NCBI RefSeq assembly: GCF_009827325.1
Contig: NZ_WTYC01000012.1
Coordinates: 62,001 to 126,000 of the forward strand
DNA length: 64,000 nucleotides
Direction of reading: 5' to 3'
From: Qipengyuania vulgaris
Lineage (GTDB): Bacteria; Pseudomonadota; Alphaproteobacteria; Sphingomonadales; Sphingomonadaceae
Each line of letters opens with the position of its first letter. Position 1 is the stretch's first letter. This document shows, in pieces, positions 51,068 to 61,428 of the stretch. The notes below the pieces were generated by a model, which had not been told where the DNA came from, did no database searches, and was given only the letters and a program-made list of their open reading frames with translations. Made by a program: the position numbers and the translations under genes.

Positions 51068-53608
51068 CTAAACAACGAACCGGTCCCAGCTTCCGTAATG
51101 TTCGTCGCTCCGATGCCCTCTTGGCAGGCTCAGTACAATCAGAAGCGCTCCGAGCATCGTACCGACAACGTTGCCAACAGTACTGGCGCCTCCGTCCATA
51201 AGCCACGGAGCCACGATGAGCCAGGCACCGAACGCGACGTTGAGAAAGCGCAATGGCCTTGCGACCTCCGCCATGGCAATTACCGATACCGTGATGACCA
51301 GCGCGCCGACCAGATGGTCGCTGTCAGCAAGAGGCGGTACATTCCCAAGAACGAGCCTGGAGAACATCAGGAAAGCACCGATCAGCACACTGATGGCCAA
51401 TGTCCATGGGACCGTGACCCCGCGCGCCGCCGAACCGCCGATCGCCGCGAGCGGAGCATCGAAACCGGGATGTGAGTCCTTGCTGCCGCCTGGCAGCGCG
51501 TCGCCGCGGAAGAACGAGCGCCAGAACGGTCGCCCGCGCCGCGTGTTGAGAACCAGGAACTGGCCCATCGCGACCAGCTCGTCGAGCGAATAGGGGATCA
51601 TGATCAGCATCGCGGCCGCCGCCATGAGGCAGATCGTGCAATAGGTGCCGATCATGATCGGCTGGATGATGATGAAGTAGATGCTGATCACGCCGAGGGG
51701 CACGACGACGATGCCGAACAGTGTCACCATCCAGGGCATGGTCCGCCAGCGGGCCCTGCCGCCCATGACGCCCATCAGGATCTCGAACATGTAGCTCATC
51801 GCACCGATGCCGCCATCGGCCACCGGCCAGGCCTTGGAGACATCGGAGGTAATGATGTATTCGGTCCCGTTGAGCGCGCTTGGCGAAGCGAAGAACGGCT
51901 CCCACACGCCGTCGATATGGCCGAGCTGATATGCCGTGAGGATACGTGAAAGAAAGAAACCGACGGCGCCGAGAATAATGATCGGCATGCGCTGGACATA
52001 GGTCGAGGGCGAATAGGTCCAACCCGGCGGCACGTCGCTGTCGTCCATCATGCCTTCCGGAGCCATGCCCGGCATCATGGGCACCAGGATGGTGAAAGCG
52101 ATCACCAGTGCGCCGATGAAAGTGTCGTTGGCATAGACGGCAGCATCGGGCGTCCAGAACAGCAACGGGGCGCCGAGCAGCCAGATGCCGATACAGGTGT
52201 TCGCCCATTGCGCCCAGCCTCCGCGCGGCGAAAGGGAAATGGCCGCGAAGATCATGATCAGCACGCCGCTCACCAAATCGTTCCAGGCTGTCAGCCAGCT
52301 TCGTAGCGCGGGATCCCAGAGATCGCGATCCTCGGTTATGCGCGTGACTGCAGCGGTAAATTCGCTCTGGTCGAAGGTCCCGAAGACAAACGGTGTGGTC
52401 GCGAGCCATAGGCCGAGCAACATCGTAAACCAATGAACCCAGAGCATGTTGAAATGCATCTTGCGCATGTGACCGGCGTGGTCCGCCAGAGCATCTTCGC
52501 TTAGCGGGGCAGGCTCTGCCTCATCGGCTTCATCGAAATTGCTGCCGGCCACCCGCGCGGCATTGAGCTTGTTCTCAGCGTACCAGGCCGAAGGATCGGC
52601 TTTCAGACCTTCGACGATCCGCGGGAGGGCGGTCCTCAGCCTGTGCTGCGGCGTCCAGTCCAGCCTTTCCCGCGCATTGCTGAGATCGAGTTCGTAGTGG
52701 TCGTCCGAAATGTCCACCATCCACGGCCGGATGAAAGTCTCTTCGCCAAGCACTTCGTTTTCGACCCAGGCGCCGGTCTTGGCGAGGCCCTTCGGCACCG
52801 TGCGCGTCGTCCAGTCCTCATCGTGGATCAGGCGTCCAAGCGACTTTTGCAGTTCGCCATAGGACATCACGTCATCTTCGCCGAGAAGAACCGGCCATTC
52901 ACTGGGAAGCTCGCTCCGCCGGTCGACGATTCGCTCGATCCCGTCGAGCAAATCCTCAAGGTGCAAATATGGCTGTCCGGTGTCGAGGTCACCGGGATAG
53001 ACGCGGGCGCTCGGCCGCTTCTCGTAAATTCGCGCGACCTGCTGTGCCAGAAACGCCGAATGGCCTTCATCGTCGTATACGCCCGCAGGCCGCACGAAGA
53101 CCGCATCGATGTCGCCGCGCTTCTCGCGGATCAACTGCTCGGTGCGGACCTTCGATTCGCGGTAGGGCAGATCCGTGTCCAGCGGCGAGGTCTCGTCGAT
53201 CAGCCCGCCGCCCTTGATGGGGGCATGGGCCAGCATCGTGCTCACGAACACGAACTGGTCGATTTCGAAATCCTGAAGTGCGTCGAGCAATCGACCGGTT
53301 CCCTTGACCGTCACCGCGTCATATTTGGGGTTCGGTTCACCGGTAAGATCGAAATAGGCAGCAAGGTGGACGAAGGAGGCGATCCTTTTGCCATAGGCGG
53401 TTCGAACGCGTTCGAAGGCGGCATCGATGCTCGCCTGGTCGGTGACATCGACACAGACGCATTCGGCCTCTGCCGGGGGATGGGGAGCGGCGTCGCGGTC
53501 GAATCCGATCACGCGGTATCTCGCTGCAAGCTTCTTTACGATGGCTGAGCCGATATAGCCGCTCGAGCCAGTAACGATCACGACAGGTTTATCGGAGTTG
53601 TCAGTCAA
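51068..53608 (-). CDS. Fusion protein: SDR epimerase - SPW repeats - VKOR domain - SPW repeat
   Basis: 846 residues. Residues 1-370 are an extended SDR epimerase (VTGSSGYIGSAIV nucleotide motif, VHLAAYFD, catalytic YRESK about 150). Residues about 385-510 are SPW-repeat-type membrane segments (HWFTMLLGLWLATTPFVFG; IGIWLLGAPLLFW). About 540-690 is a vitamin K epoxide reductase-like part with a CxxC redox pair in GTYCTICLM (about 655). A second SPW-like unit closes the protein. This couples a soluble NAD(P) enzyme to a membrane thiol oxidoreductase. The function is unknown; quinone- or disulfide-linked stress defence is an inference. Confidence 0.8.
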   Translation of the reverse strand: MTDNSDKPVVIVTGSSGYIGSAIVKKLAARYRVIGFDRDAAPHPPAEAECVCVDVTDQASIDAAFERVRTAYGKRIASFVHLAAYFDLTGEPNPKYDAVTVKGTGRLLDALQDFEIDQFVFVSTMLAHAPIKGGGLIDETSPLDTDLPYRESKVRTEQLIREKRGDIDAVFVRPAGVYDDEGHSAFLAQQVARIYEKRPSARVYPGDLDTGQPYLHLEDLLDGIERIVDRRSELPSEWPVLLGEDDVMSYGELQKSLGRLIHDEDWTTRTVPKGLAKTGAWVENEVLGEETFIRPWMVDISDDHYELDLSNARERLDWTPQHRLRTALPRIVEGLKADPSAWYAENKLNAARVAGSNFDEADEAEPAPLSEDALADHAGHMRKMHFNMLWVHWFTMLLGLWLATTPFVFGTFDQSEFTAAVTRITEDRDLWDPALRSWLTAWNDLVSGVLIMIFAAISLSPRGGWAQWANTCIGIWLLGAPLLFWTPDAAVYANDTFIGALVIAFTILVPMMPGMAPEGMMDDSDVPPGWTYSPSTYVQRMPIIILGAVGFFLSRILTAYQLGHIDGVWEPFFASPSALNGTEYIITSDVSKAWPVADGGIGAMSYMFEILMGVMGGRARWRTMPWMVTLFGIVVVPLGVISIYFIIIQPIMIGTYCTICLMAAAAMLIMIPYSLDELVAMGQFLVLNTRRGRPFWRSFFRGDALPGGSKDSHPGFDAPLAAIGGSAARGVTVPWTLAISVLIGAFLMFSRLVLGNVPPLADSDHLVGALVITVSVIAMAEVARPLRFLNVAFGAWLIVAPWLMDGGASTVGNVVGTMLGALLIVLSLPRGHRSDEHYGSWDRFVV

Positions 53609-53954
53609 GATATGATCCTTGCTTCGACTTTGAACGACCTCACGACCCTTGAGCGGTGCCTAAAAACCTCAATCTAACAGAGTTTCCAACCCGAAAGCGT
53701 GCGGGAAAACGCAGTCCTTCTCCCTGTTACGAAATAACGATCGATTTCCCTCACATCGAGAGCAATTTCCGCAGCGAGCGGGCATTGGATTTAACTAACG
53801 GCACCCTTCCTGCCGAGCCTCGGGTTTCCTCGGCAGCCGATAATACGGACCAGCGCGAAAGACCAACGAGTCGGCTTTGAAATAGGAACACATGGTAAGG
53901 GGAGACCGTAGTTCTGTCATATCAAACTACAATTTTCGAAGAGTAGGAGGCGAC
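53609..53954. other. Divergent intergenic region
   Basis: Lies between the fusion gene (-) and the CBS gene (+). It holds an inverted repeat CTGCCGAG...CTCGGCAG near 53810-53837 but no gene and no MerR-type operator that I can support. Confidence 0.4.
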
Positions 53955-54398
53955 ATGAAGGCCCAAGACGTAATGACATCGAACCCCGCATGCTGCAATC
54001 CATCGAGCACCGTGCAAGAGGCAGCTTTACTGATGGTCGATAATGATTGCGGCCAAATCCCCGTTGTCGATGATTCCGGTGCGTTGGTGGGCGTGGTGAC
54101 CGACAGGGACATCGCCTGCCGCTGTGTTGCCAAAGGCAATTCCTCCGACCAACGCGTTGAGGAGGTGATGACATCATCACCTGTTACTGTCACCGCCGAT
54201 GCAAGCGTCGACGAATGCTGCACCAAGATGGAAGACAATCAGGTTCGGCGGCTTCCGGTGGTCGATGACGAAGGCAAATGCTGCGGCATCGTTGCGCAGG
54301 CCGATATCGCCAGAAGCGCAGCTGAGAAGGAAACCGGCGACCTCGTGCGCGAGGTATCGGAGGCCAGTTCGGAGCCAGCTTCGGCGGGATGCTGCTAG
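53955..54398 (+). CDS. Cys-rich tandem CBS-domain protein
   Basis: 147 residues from the ATG at 53955, preceded by GTAGGAGG. Two CBS motifs (DVMTSNPACC...GQIPVVDDSGALVGVVTDRD and EVMTSSPVTVTADASVDECC...RRLPVVDDEGKCCGIVAQAD) form a Bateman module, which usually binds adenosine nucleotides. Eleven Cys residues in 147, five of them as CC pairs including the C-terminus (SAGCC), are very unusual and suggest metal or redox sensing. A strong hairpin follows. It lies between the VKOR fusion and the cus operon. Confidence 0.85.
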   Translation: MKAQDVMTSNPACCNPSSTVQEAALLMVDNDCGQIPVVDDSGALVGVVTDRDIACRCVAKGNSSDQRVEEVMTSSPVTVTADASVDECCTKMEDNQVRRLPVVDDEGKCCGIVAQADIARSAAEKETGDLVREVSEASSEPASAGCC

Positions 54399-54430
54399 TC
54401 GCACAAGACTATTGATTTTACGCGGATAAA

Positions 54431-54463
54431 GCGGACGGGGCGATCTGATCGGTCCCCGTCCGC
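54431..54463 (+). terminator. Strong hairpin after the CBS gene
   Basis: GCGGACGGGG pairs perfectly with CCCCGTCCGC, and the loop contains a second small stem (CGATC/GATCG). No T-run. Confidence 0.6.
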
Positions 54464-54511
54464 AATCGCTCGTTACTTGTCAATCGCCTCGCCCCCGACT
54501 ATCTCGGGCCG

Positions 54512-54862
54512 GTGAAGTTCATTCGTACCTTGACCTTGATCCTTTTTGGCTTCGGACTCTTTGTCCAGGTTGGAGCGAATGCGGCAGCCCTTCCTCAGAT
54601 CGAGGCGGCGGAGATGAGCGACTGTGCCGAGATGGCCGATAACGATACATCCACCGATCCGGCAGGACCATGTTCCAGCATGACGCTCGATTGCGTGATT
54701 GCCATGAATTGCTTGCCGCCTTTGGCTCTGTCGAATGCGACTGAAATGGAGGGTGCGCCCCTTCGTTTGGTACCGAGCTACCTTGTTTCTGCGGCCCCGT
54801 GGTTTGAAACAGATCCACCGCGACCGGAATCGCCTCCTCCAAAACCAATCCTCACCGTCTAG
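54512..54862 (+). CDS. Small secreted protein before cusC
   Basis: 116 residues with a GTG start. Signal peptide (FIRTLTLILFGFGLFVQVGA), then a segment with five Cys and several Met and Asp residues (EMSDCAEMADND; GPCSSMTLDCVIAMNCLPP) and a Pro-rich tail. No family recognised. Its place at the head of the cus operon parallels the secreted protein ahead of czcC at 35291, so a periplasmic copper-binding or sensing role is plausible. Confidence 0.55.
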   Translation: MKFIRTLTLILFGFGLFVQVGANAAALPQIEAAEMSDCAEMADNDTSTDPAGPCSSMTLDCVIAMNCLPPLALSNATEMEGAPLRLVPSYLVSAAPWFETDPPRPESPPPKPILTV

Positions 54863-54979
54863 TTTTCCCTGAAGGCGCGTTGCGACTTTTGCGAGACTGA
54901 CGAACGATGCAGCCGCACGAACCGGTCTTCGCCGGTGCGGCATGTTATGTCGTCAGCTCGCTCTGCACGAGTGAGATTT

Positions 54980-56215
54980 ATGAACTGGCGAATTGGTTGG
55001 GTGCCGTTTTCGGCCCTGCTGGTCGCGCAGGCTGCCCAAGCGCAGTCGGTCGGCTATGAAGAAACCCTTGCGGCGGCGCGGGCGGAACAGCCCATGCTTG
55101 AAGCGGGCGCTTTGCGTGTACAGGCGAGGCGCGATGCTGCGGACGCAGCGGACGAATTGCCCGATCCACGCGTTCGTGCAGGCGTGATGAACTTGCCGGT
55201 CACCGGACCCGCTGCATTTAATCCGTATGCGCAATTGCCGACGCAGCTCGCGGTGGGCATCGAGCAGGAAATTCCCAATCTTGCCAGGCGGCGAGCACGA
55301 TACGGCCTTGCCGGATCCGAAATCGGTATTGCCGAAGCCCGTCTTGGCTTGTCCGAACGTTCCATCCTCGCCGAGGCCGGGACGGCTTGGATTGGCCTGT
55401 ATTATGCTCAGCAGCGCCTCGCTCTTGCGCGCGACTCTCTGGACAGCTTAAGGGACTTCGTTCCGGTCGCAGTCAGTGCCGTCGCTTCGGGATCGGCCAG
55501 ACCTGCCGAAAGCCTTGCGATCCGGCGCGAGCTTCTCGAAATCGAGGATGCCATTACCCGGATCGAGGCCGCGCGCGCAGCCGCGCGTGCCCGGCTGCAG
55601 CGATATATCGCCGGAAGCGAGCCCGTCGCTGCGGGGGGCGCTCCCCAAGTTACCGTGGACCCGGAAGAGCTTCGGTTCGCGTTGGAGGCCAATCCGGAAT
55701 TGCGTCTGGCGGATGCCGAGCAGCGACGTGCCGAAGCTGCAGCCGATCTGGCACGCGCTGAAAAGCGACCTGATTTCGGCGTCAGCGTGACTTATGGACA
55801 CCGTAATCCTGATTTTGGCAGTGTCATATCGGTCATGGGATCGGTCACTTTGCCAATCTTCACTGACAGGCGGCAGAATCCGCGCATCGCGGCGGCCGAA
55901 GCAGACGCTGCTGCCGCCTCGGCCGAGCGCGTCGACCGCCTGAGGGCGATCAGGGCCCGGTTCGAAACCGATCTTGCTGAATGGCGCAGCGCGCTACAGC
56001 AATGGGAACGTGCGCGTGACCAGCTTCTCCCGCTCGCGCGCGACCGTGCCGACCTAGAAACCGCCAGCTTCGCTGCTGGACGCGCCGACCTCGTTGAAGT
56101 GATCGCGGCCAAATCTGCGCTGGCATTGCTCGAACTCGAGATTCTCGAACGCGAACAGATGGCTGTCGAAGCCGCTGCAACTCTACGACTTACATATGGG
56201 GAGGACAGGCCATGA
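54980..56215 (+). CDS. cusC: CusC-like outer-membrane efflux protein (TolC family)
   Basis: 411 residues from the ATG at 54980, which gives a good signal peptide (MNWRIGWVPFSALLVAQAA, cut near AQAQS); the open frame back to 54935 adds residues without signal character. Two TolC-type helical repeats with DPRVRAGVMNLPVTGP, the motif SVTLPIFTDRRQNPRIAAAE and a C-terminal helix EILEREQMAVEAAATLRLTY. It is the outer-membrane duct of the copper/silver RND pump; its stop overlaps cusB (ATGA). Confidence 0.88.
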   Translation: MNWRIGWVPFSALLVAQAAQAQSVGYEETLAAARAEQPMLEAGALRVQARRDAADAADELPDPRVRAGVMNLPVTGPAAFNPYAQLPTQLAVGIEQEIPNLARRRARYGLAGSEIGIAEARLGLSERSILAEAGTAWIGLYYAQQRLALARDSLDSLRDFVPVAVSAVASGSARPAESLAIRRELLEIEDAITRIEAARAAARARLQRYIAGSEPVAAGGAPQVTVDPEELRFALEANPELRLADAEQRRAEAAADLARAEKRPDFGVSVTYGHRNPDFGSVISVMGSVTLPIFTDRRQNPRIAAAEADAAAASAERVDRLRAIRARFETDLAEWRSALQQWERARDQLLPLARDRADLETASFAAGRADLVEVIAAKSALALLELEILEREQMAVEAAATLRLTYGEDRP

Positions 56216-57729
56216 AAGCCGTGTTCGAACGTCTTTCGCCGCGCCAGCGTTCTTATGCAGCGGCGGCGGGTATAGCCCTGATCAGCCTGGGGGCTGGCTA
56301 CGGTCTGTCGATGCTCGGCGGCGGCAGCGATGGCGGTGACGCCGCTGCCGATGCCGGCTGCGAAGAAGTGCTCTACTGGTACGATCCGATGGTGCCGGAT
56401 CAGCGCTTCGACGAGCCGGGCAAGTCGCCATTCATGGACATGCAGCTGGTTCCCAAATGCGCGGGCGGCGATGCGCAGGCTGGCGAAGGGGTCAGCATCG
56501 ATTCCGGAATGGTCCAGAACTTCGGGATCCGCACTGCCGAGGCCGAATACGGCGTGCTGGAACCGGAAACGACGGTGACCGGCACGCTTGCCTACAATGG
56601 CAGCGAGGTAGCGATCGTCCAGCCACGCGCGGGCGGCTATGTTCAGCGAACATACGGCCACGCCCCGCAGGATCTGATCGCAAGAGGCGCGCCGGTCGTC
56701 GATTTGCTGGTGCCCGAATGGGGCGGCGCCCAGCAGGAATTTCTTGCCGTGGCGGCCACTGGCGACGCGGCGCTTACCAGTGCAGCCCGCCAGCGCCTTC
56801 GATTGCTCGGGATGCCGGAAGGCGTGATCTCCTCGGTGGCTCGAAGCGGGAGACCCCAATCGACGATCACCGTCACCGCGCCGCAATCGGGCGCGATTAC
56901 CTCGCTCGGTGTAAGGCCGGGCATGACCGTCATGGCAGGCCAAAGCCTCGCCGAAATCAGCGGCTACAGTCCGATCTGGCTCGAGGCCGCTGTGCCCGAG
57001 GCCCTTGCGGGAAGCGCCCGCGTGGGACAGCCGGTAAGCGTGACGCTCACCGCTTTTCCTGGCGAGCGATTTGCAGGGCGGATCATTGCCATCCTGCCGA
57101 GTGCACAGGAGGCAAGCCGGACGATTACCGTGCGCGCGGCGATGCCCAACCCCGGCCTTCGCCTGAAACCGGGCATGTTTGCGCAGGTCACGATCGCTCC
57201 TGAACGGCGTGAAGCATTGCTCATCCCGTCGGAGGCCGTGATCCGCACCGGCGAACGCACGCTGGTGATGATCACTCAGGAAAGCGGAGGATACCGACCT
57301 GTCGAAGTCCGGATCGGGCGAGAAGCAGGCGGCCGCACCGAAGTTCTCGCGGGCCTCGCGGCAGGCGAGGAGGTGGTTACCTCCGGCCAGTTCCTGCTCG
57401 ATTCCGAAGCCAGCCTTGCGGGTATCGATGTACGTCCCATCGATGATGCACCGACGGCTGCCGGTGAAGAAGGCGCACAGGCGCAGGCGGATGCGGACGA
57501 GCCGCGCACCTATCGAGCCACAGGTACGATCGAACGCATCACTTCCCGCAGCATTACCTTGCGGCACGGGCCGGTCGAAGCTCTGGAATGGCCAGCCATG
57601 ACGATGGGTTTTGCCACTGAAGGTCCGGCCCAGGTTCGCGGTTTCCAACGCGGCGACCGGGTGACCTTTACCTTCGTTCAGGCAAGCACCGGTCCGCGCA
57701 TCGTCTCGATCCGGAAGACCGGCCAATGA
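56212..57729 (+). CDS. cusB: CusB-like membrane fusion protein with C-terminal CusF domain
   Basis: 505 residues. N-terminal anchor ([19 protein letters not shown]), then a heavy-metal-binding-domain remnant ([20 protein letters not shown]...MQLVPKC) in which the usual CPMHP and CPICGM metal residues are replaced. The adaptor core follows ([33 protein letters not shown]). The last about 75 residues ([10 protein letters not shown]...[14 protein letters not shown]) are a CusF-like copper-binding domain with the W and MxM copper site (EWPAMTMGF). Fusion of CusB and CusF lets the chaperone stay bound to the pump. Overlaps cusC and cusA by 4 bp each. Confidence 0.9.
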   Translation: MKAVFERLSPRQRSYAAAAGIALISLGAGYGLSMLGGGSDGGDAAADAGCEEVLYWYDPMVPDQRFDEPGKSPFMDMQLVPKCAGGDAQAGEGVSIDSGMVQNFGIRTAEAEYGVLEPETTVTGTLAYNGSEVAIVQPRAGGYVQRTYGHAPQDLIARGAPVVDLLVPEWGGAQQEFLAVAATGDAALTSAARQRLRLLGMPEGVISSVARSGRPQSTITVTAPQSGAITSLGVRPGMTVMAGQSLAEISGYSPIWLEAAVPEALAGSARVGQPVSVTLTAFPGERFAGRIIAILPSAQEASRTITVRAAMPNPGLRLKPGMFAQVTIAPERREALLIPSEAVIRTGERTLVMITQESGGYRPVEVRIGREAGGRTEVLAGLAAGEEVVTSGQFLLDSEASLAGIDVRPIDDAPTAAGEEGAQAQADADEPRTYRATGTIERITSRSITLRHGPVEALEWPAMTMGFATEGPAQVRGFQRGDRVTFTFVQASTGPRIVSIRKTGQ

Positions 57730-60700
57730 TCGCGCGGATCATTGACAGTTCGATCGCCAACCGCCTTTTCGTGGTTCTGGCGGCGATCGGCCTGGCGCTC
57801 GCCGGCTTCTGGGCAGTGCGGACCACCCCTGTCGATGCGCTTCCCGATTTGTCCGACGTGCAGGTGGTTATCCGCTCCAACTATGCCGGGCAGGCCCCGC
57901 GTATCGTGGAGGACCAGGTTACCTATCCACTGGCGACGACCATGCTCTCGGTGCCGGGAGCAAAGACCGTGCGAGGCTATTCGTTTTTCGGCGATAGCTA
58001 TGTCTATGTGATTTTCGAGGACGGGACCGATCTCTACTGGGCGCGCTCGCGCGTGCTCGAATACCTCAACCAGGTCCAGAACCGCTTGCCTGACGGAGTC
58101 GAAAGTACTCTCGGCCCTGACGCGACCGGCGTGGGATGGATCTACGAATACGCCTTGGTCGACCGCAGCGGCGGCCACGATCTGGCCGGACTGCGCAGCC
58201 TGCAGGACTGGTTCCTGCGCTACGAGCTGAAGACTATACCTGGGATCGCCGAGGTCGCCAGTGTGGGCGGCATGGTCAAGCAGTACCAGATCGTGCTCGA
58301 CCCCTACCGCATGGCTTCCTTCGGAGTGACCCACGGCCAAATCGTGAGCGCGATCCAGGCAGGCAACCAGGAGGCAGGCGGTTCCATCGTCGAGATGGGC
58401 GAAGCGGAATTCATGGTGCGTTCGTCGGGCTATCTCGGCAGTCTCGATGATTTCCGCTCGATCCCTTTGCGCGCCGAAGCGGGCGGTGTGCCGGTGACGC
58501 TTGGCGATGTCGCCAATGTGCAAATCGGCCCCGAACTGCGCCGCGGTATCGCCGAGCTGAACGGCCAGGGCGAAGTCGCAGGCGGCATCGTCATTCTGCG
58601 GCAAGGCGCCGACGCGCGCGGTGCGATCGAGGCGGTCGAAGCGAAGCTCGACCAGTTGCAGGCAAGCCTGCCCGAAGGGGTCGAGATCGTCACCACCTAT
58701 GACCGATCGCAGTTGATCGATGCCTCAGTCGATAACCTCACCACCAAGCTGATCGAGGAATTCGTCGTCGTTGCGCTCGTGTGCCTGCTGTTTCTGTGGC
58801 ACGCCCGCTCTGCGCTGGTCGCCGTGGTGACCTTGCCGCTGGGTGTTCTGGCAGCCTTTCTGGTGATGCGCTTCCAGGGCGTGAACGCCAACATCATGTC
58901 GCTTGGCGGGATCGCCATTGCGATCGGCGCGATGGTCGATGCGGCGGTCGTGATGATCGAGAACGCGCACAAGCACATCGAGCGATGGACCGAGGAAAAT
59001 CCCGATACGGTCATGTCGGGTGAGGAGCGTTGGCGGATCGTCGCGGATGCTTCCAAGGAAGTCGGTCCGGCGCTGTTTTTCAGCCTGCTGATTATCACCC
59101 TTTCGTTCCTGCCGGTCTTCACTTTGCAGGCACAGGAGGGACGGCTCTTCGCTCCGCTGGCCTTCACCAAGACCTACGCGATGGCAGCGGCTGCAATCCT
59201 CTCGATCACGCTGGTTCCGGTCCTCATGGGATGGCTGATCCGCGGCAAGATACCGCGGGAAGACAGCAACCCGATCAACAAGGCGCTGACCCGTGCCTAT
59301 CGTCCGGGGCTCGACTGGGTGATGCGGCGTCCGAAGGCGACGCTGGTCATCGCAGGACTGATATTCGCGACGACGCTGGTGCCTTTTACGCGGCTGGGCG
59401 GCGAGTTTCTCCCGCCGCTCGACGAGGGCGATCTTCTCTACATGCCGAGCGCGCTTCCCGGACTTTCACCGGGGGAAGCCTCGGCCCTGCTTCAGCGGAC
59501 CGACCGCCTGATCAAAACGGTGCCCGAAGTCGATACCGTTTTCGGCAAGGCGGGCCGCGCTGATACGGCCACCGATCCCGCGCCGCTGACGATGTTCGAG
59601 ACGACGATCAGCTTCAAGCCGCGCGAGGAATGGCGCGAAGGGATGACGCCTGACAAGCTGGTGGAAGAACTCGATCGCGTGGTCCGGGTTCCGGGCCTCG
59701 CCAATGTCTGGGTGCCCCCAATCCGCAACCGCATCGACATGCTCGCCACCGGCATAAAGAGCCCCATCGGGGTCAAGGTCTCGGGCGAAGATTTGGGCGA
59801 AATCGAACGAGTGGCGCTACAGGTCGAACAGATTGCGAAGGAGGTGCCGGGCGTCAGTTCGGCCCTGGCCGAAAGGCTTTCAGGCGGGCGCTATGTCGAT
59901 GTCGATATCAATCGTCTGGAAGCAGCCCGCTACGGGCTCAACATCGCCGATGTGCAGCAGATTGTATCGGGCGCGATCGGCGGCGCAAATGTCGCGCGTA
60001 CGGTGGAGGGGTTGGCCCGTTATCCGGTCAATGTCCGCTATCCGCGCGAGATTCGCGACAGCGTCGATGAGCTGCGCAATCTTCCGGTTCTAACCCCCGC
60101 GGGACAGCAGATTACGCTTGGTACAGTGGCGGACGTCCGCGTGACCAGCGGGCCGCCCATGCTCAAGAGCGAGCAAGGCCGGCCGACGAGCTATGTCTAT
60201 GTCGATGTACGCGGGCGCGACCTCACCTCGGTGGTGGGCGATTTGCAGGAGGCAATCGGTGCCGAGGTCGATCTGCCCGCCGGCGTCAGCCTGTCCTATG
60301 CTGGGCAGTTCGAATATTTGACGCGCGCTTACGAGCGGTTGCAGATCGTCGTACCGGCGACGCTGGCGATCATTTTCCTGCTACTTTACCTGATCTTCCG
60401 CCGCTTCGACGAGGCGCTGCTGATCATGGGCACGCTGCCATTCGCGCTGACCGGCGGGTTCTGGTTACTTTACCTGATGGGATACAACCAATCCGTCGCC
60501 ACCGCCGTCGGGTTCATTGCGCTGGCAGGCGTGTCAGCGGAATTCGGAGTGGTCATGCTGATCTACCTGAAGGCCGCGCTGGAACGGCGGGAGGGCGATC
60601 TCGATGCCGAGGAGGTATCGGCAGCCATCCGCGAAGGCGCGCTGCTGCGCGTCCGGCCCAAGGCGATGACCGTCGCCGTGATCCTCGCTGGACTTTTTCC

Positions 60701-60893
60701 GATCCTGATCGGCACTGGCGCCGGATCCGAGGTGATGAGCCGTATCGCGGCCCCGATGATCGGCGGGATGATCACCGCCCCGCTGCTTTCAATGTTCGTA
60801 CTTCCCGCCGCCTTTCTGATGATGCGGCGGCCCAGGGCCAAACGGTCCAAACCCCTCGAAGGAGAAGAAGAATGCGTATTACAACCCTCGTGA
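57726..60893 (+). CDS. cusA: CusA-like copper/silver RND efflux pump
   Basis: 1055 residues, RND fold with twelve membrane helices. Helix 4 has [20 protein letters not shown] (about 395-414), the signature of HME-RND pumps for monovalent copper and silver, unlike the DFG type of CzcA at 38105. The periplasmic porter region follows ([20 protein letters not shown]). Exports Cu(I)/Ag(I) with CusB and CusC. The CusF-like lipoprotein gene starts inside its 3' end. Confidence 0.93.
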   Translation: MIARIIDSSIANRLFVVLAAIGLALAGFWAVRTTPVDALPDLSDVQVVIRSNYAGQAPRIVEDQVTYPLATTMLSVPGAKTVRGYSFFGDSYVYVIFEDGTDLYWARSRVLEYLNQVQNRLPDGVESTLGPDATGVGWIYEYALVDRSGGHDLAGLRSLQDWFLRYELKTIPGIAEVASVGGMVKQYQIVLDPYRMASFGVTHGQIVSAIQAGNQEAGGSIVEMGEAEFMVRSSGYLGSLDDFRSIPLRAEAGGVPVTLGDVANVQIGPELRRGIAELNGQGEVAGGIVILRQGADARGAIEAVEAKLDQLQASLPEGVEIVTTYDRSQLIDASVDNLTTKLIEEFVVVALVCLLFLWHARSALVAVVTLPLGVLAAFLVMRFQGVNANIMSLGGIAIAIGAMVDAAVVMIENAHKHIERWTEENPDTVMSGEERWRIVADASKEVGPALFFSLLIITLSFLPVFTLQAQEGRLFAPLAFTKTYAMAAAAILSITLVPVLMGWLIRGKIPREDSNPINKALTRAYRPGLDWVMRRPKATLVIAGLIFATTLVPFTRLGGEFLPPLDEGDLLYMPSALPGLSPGEASALLQRTDRLIKTVPEVDTVFGKAGRADTATDPAPLTMFETTISFKPREEWREGMTPDKLVEELDRVVRVPGLANVWVPPIRNRIDMLATGIKSPIGVKVSGEDLGEIERVALQVEQIAKEVPGVSSALAERLSGGRYVDVDINRLEAARYGLNIADVQQIVSGAIGGANVARTVEGLARYPVNVRYPREIRDSVDELRNLPVLTPAGQQITLGTVADVRVTSGPPMLKSEQGRPTSYVYVDVRGRDLTSVVGDLQEAIGAEVDLPAGVSLSYAGQFEYLTRAYERLQIVVPATLAIIFLLLYLIFRRFDEALLIMGTLPFALTGGFWLLYLMGYNQSVATAVGFIALAGVSAEFGVVMLIYLKAALERREGDLDAEEVSAAIREGALLRVRPKAMTVAVILAGLFPILIGTGAGSEVMSRIAAPMIGGMITAPLLSMFVLPAAFLMMRRPRAKRSKPLEGEEECVLQPS

Positions 60894-61255
60894 CCCTATT
60901 GGCAGCGCCGCTGGCTCTCGCCGCGTGCGACTCGGGCGACGATACCGAAGCGATGGACGACACGGCCATGGCAGACGTTCAGATGCCGATGGACGATAGC
61001 GACATGCCGATGATGGGATCGGATGGCGCGATGCGGACCGCCAGCGCCGAAGGGATCGTCACCGCCATCGACGCCGATGCGGGAACGATCACAGTCGATC
61101 ACGGCGCTGTCCCCGCGATCGAATGGCCCGCCATGACGATGGGGTTCCAAGCCGACGAACAGCTGCGTCAGGACGTGGCGGTTGGCGACACGATCTCGTT
61201 CGACTTCACAACCGGCGAAGGCGGCAACACGATCACTTCGATCACCAAGAAGTAA
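60872..61255 (+). CDS. cusF: CusF-like periplasmic copper-binding lipoprotein
   Basis: 127 residues with a lipoprotein signal ([14 protein letters not shown], lipobox LAAC), a Met/Asp-rich linker ([14 protein letters not shown] pattern) and a C-terminal CusF domain ([29 protein letters not shown]). Trp and the two Met of this last motif bind Cu(I) in CusF. The ATG lies 22 bp inside cusA and follows GGAGAAG. It is thus a second CusF module beside the one fused to CusB, membrane-anchored by lipid. The extra LspA at 26670 could process such lipoproteins. Confidence 0.85.
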   Translation: MRITTLVTLLAAPLALAACDSGDDTEAMDDTAMADVQMPMDDSDMPMMGSDGAMRTASAEGIVTAIDADAGTITVDHGAVPAIEWPAMTMGFQADEQLRQDVAVGDTISFDFTTGEGGNTITSITKK

Positions 61256-61307
61256 TTGTGAACCGGCCCCGGATCATTTTCGGGGTCGGCACAATAGGAG
61301 AAGTACG

Positions 61308-61427
61308 ATGATGAACGGTGACATGCCAGCGGCCATGATGGGGATCATGGGCCTGTTCTGCTTATTGCTGACCATCCTCATGGTGTTGGGCATCGCTGCA
61401 CTGATCAAATATCTCCGGAGCAAGTAA
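61308..61427 (+). CDS. 39-residue membrane peptide
   Basis: MMNGDMPAAMMGIMGLFCLL followed by a hydrophobic stretch ending KYLRSK: one membrane helix with a Met-rich N-terminus. AGGAG precedes the ATG and it is followed at once by the multicopper oxidase (1-bp gap). Such small Met-rich membrane peptides in copper operons may bind or guide Cu(I); function unproven. Too short for many gene finders. Confidence 0.65.
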   Translation: MMNGDMPAAMMGIMGLFCLLLTILMVLGIAALIKYLRSK

Positions 61428-61428
61428 G

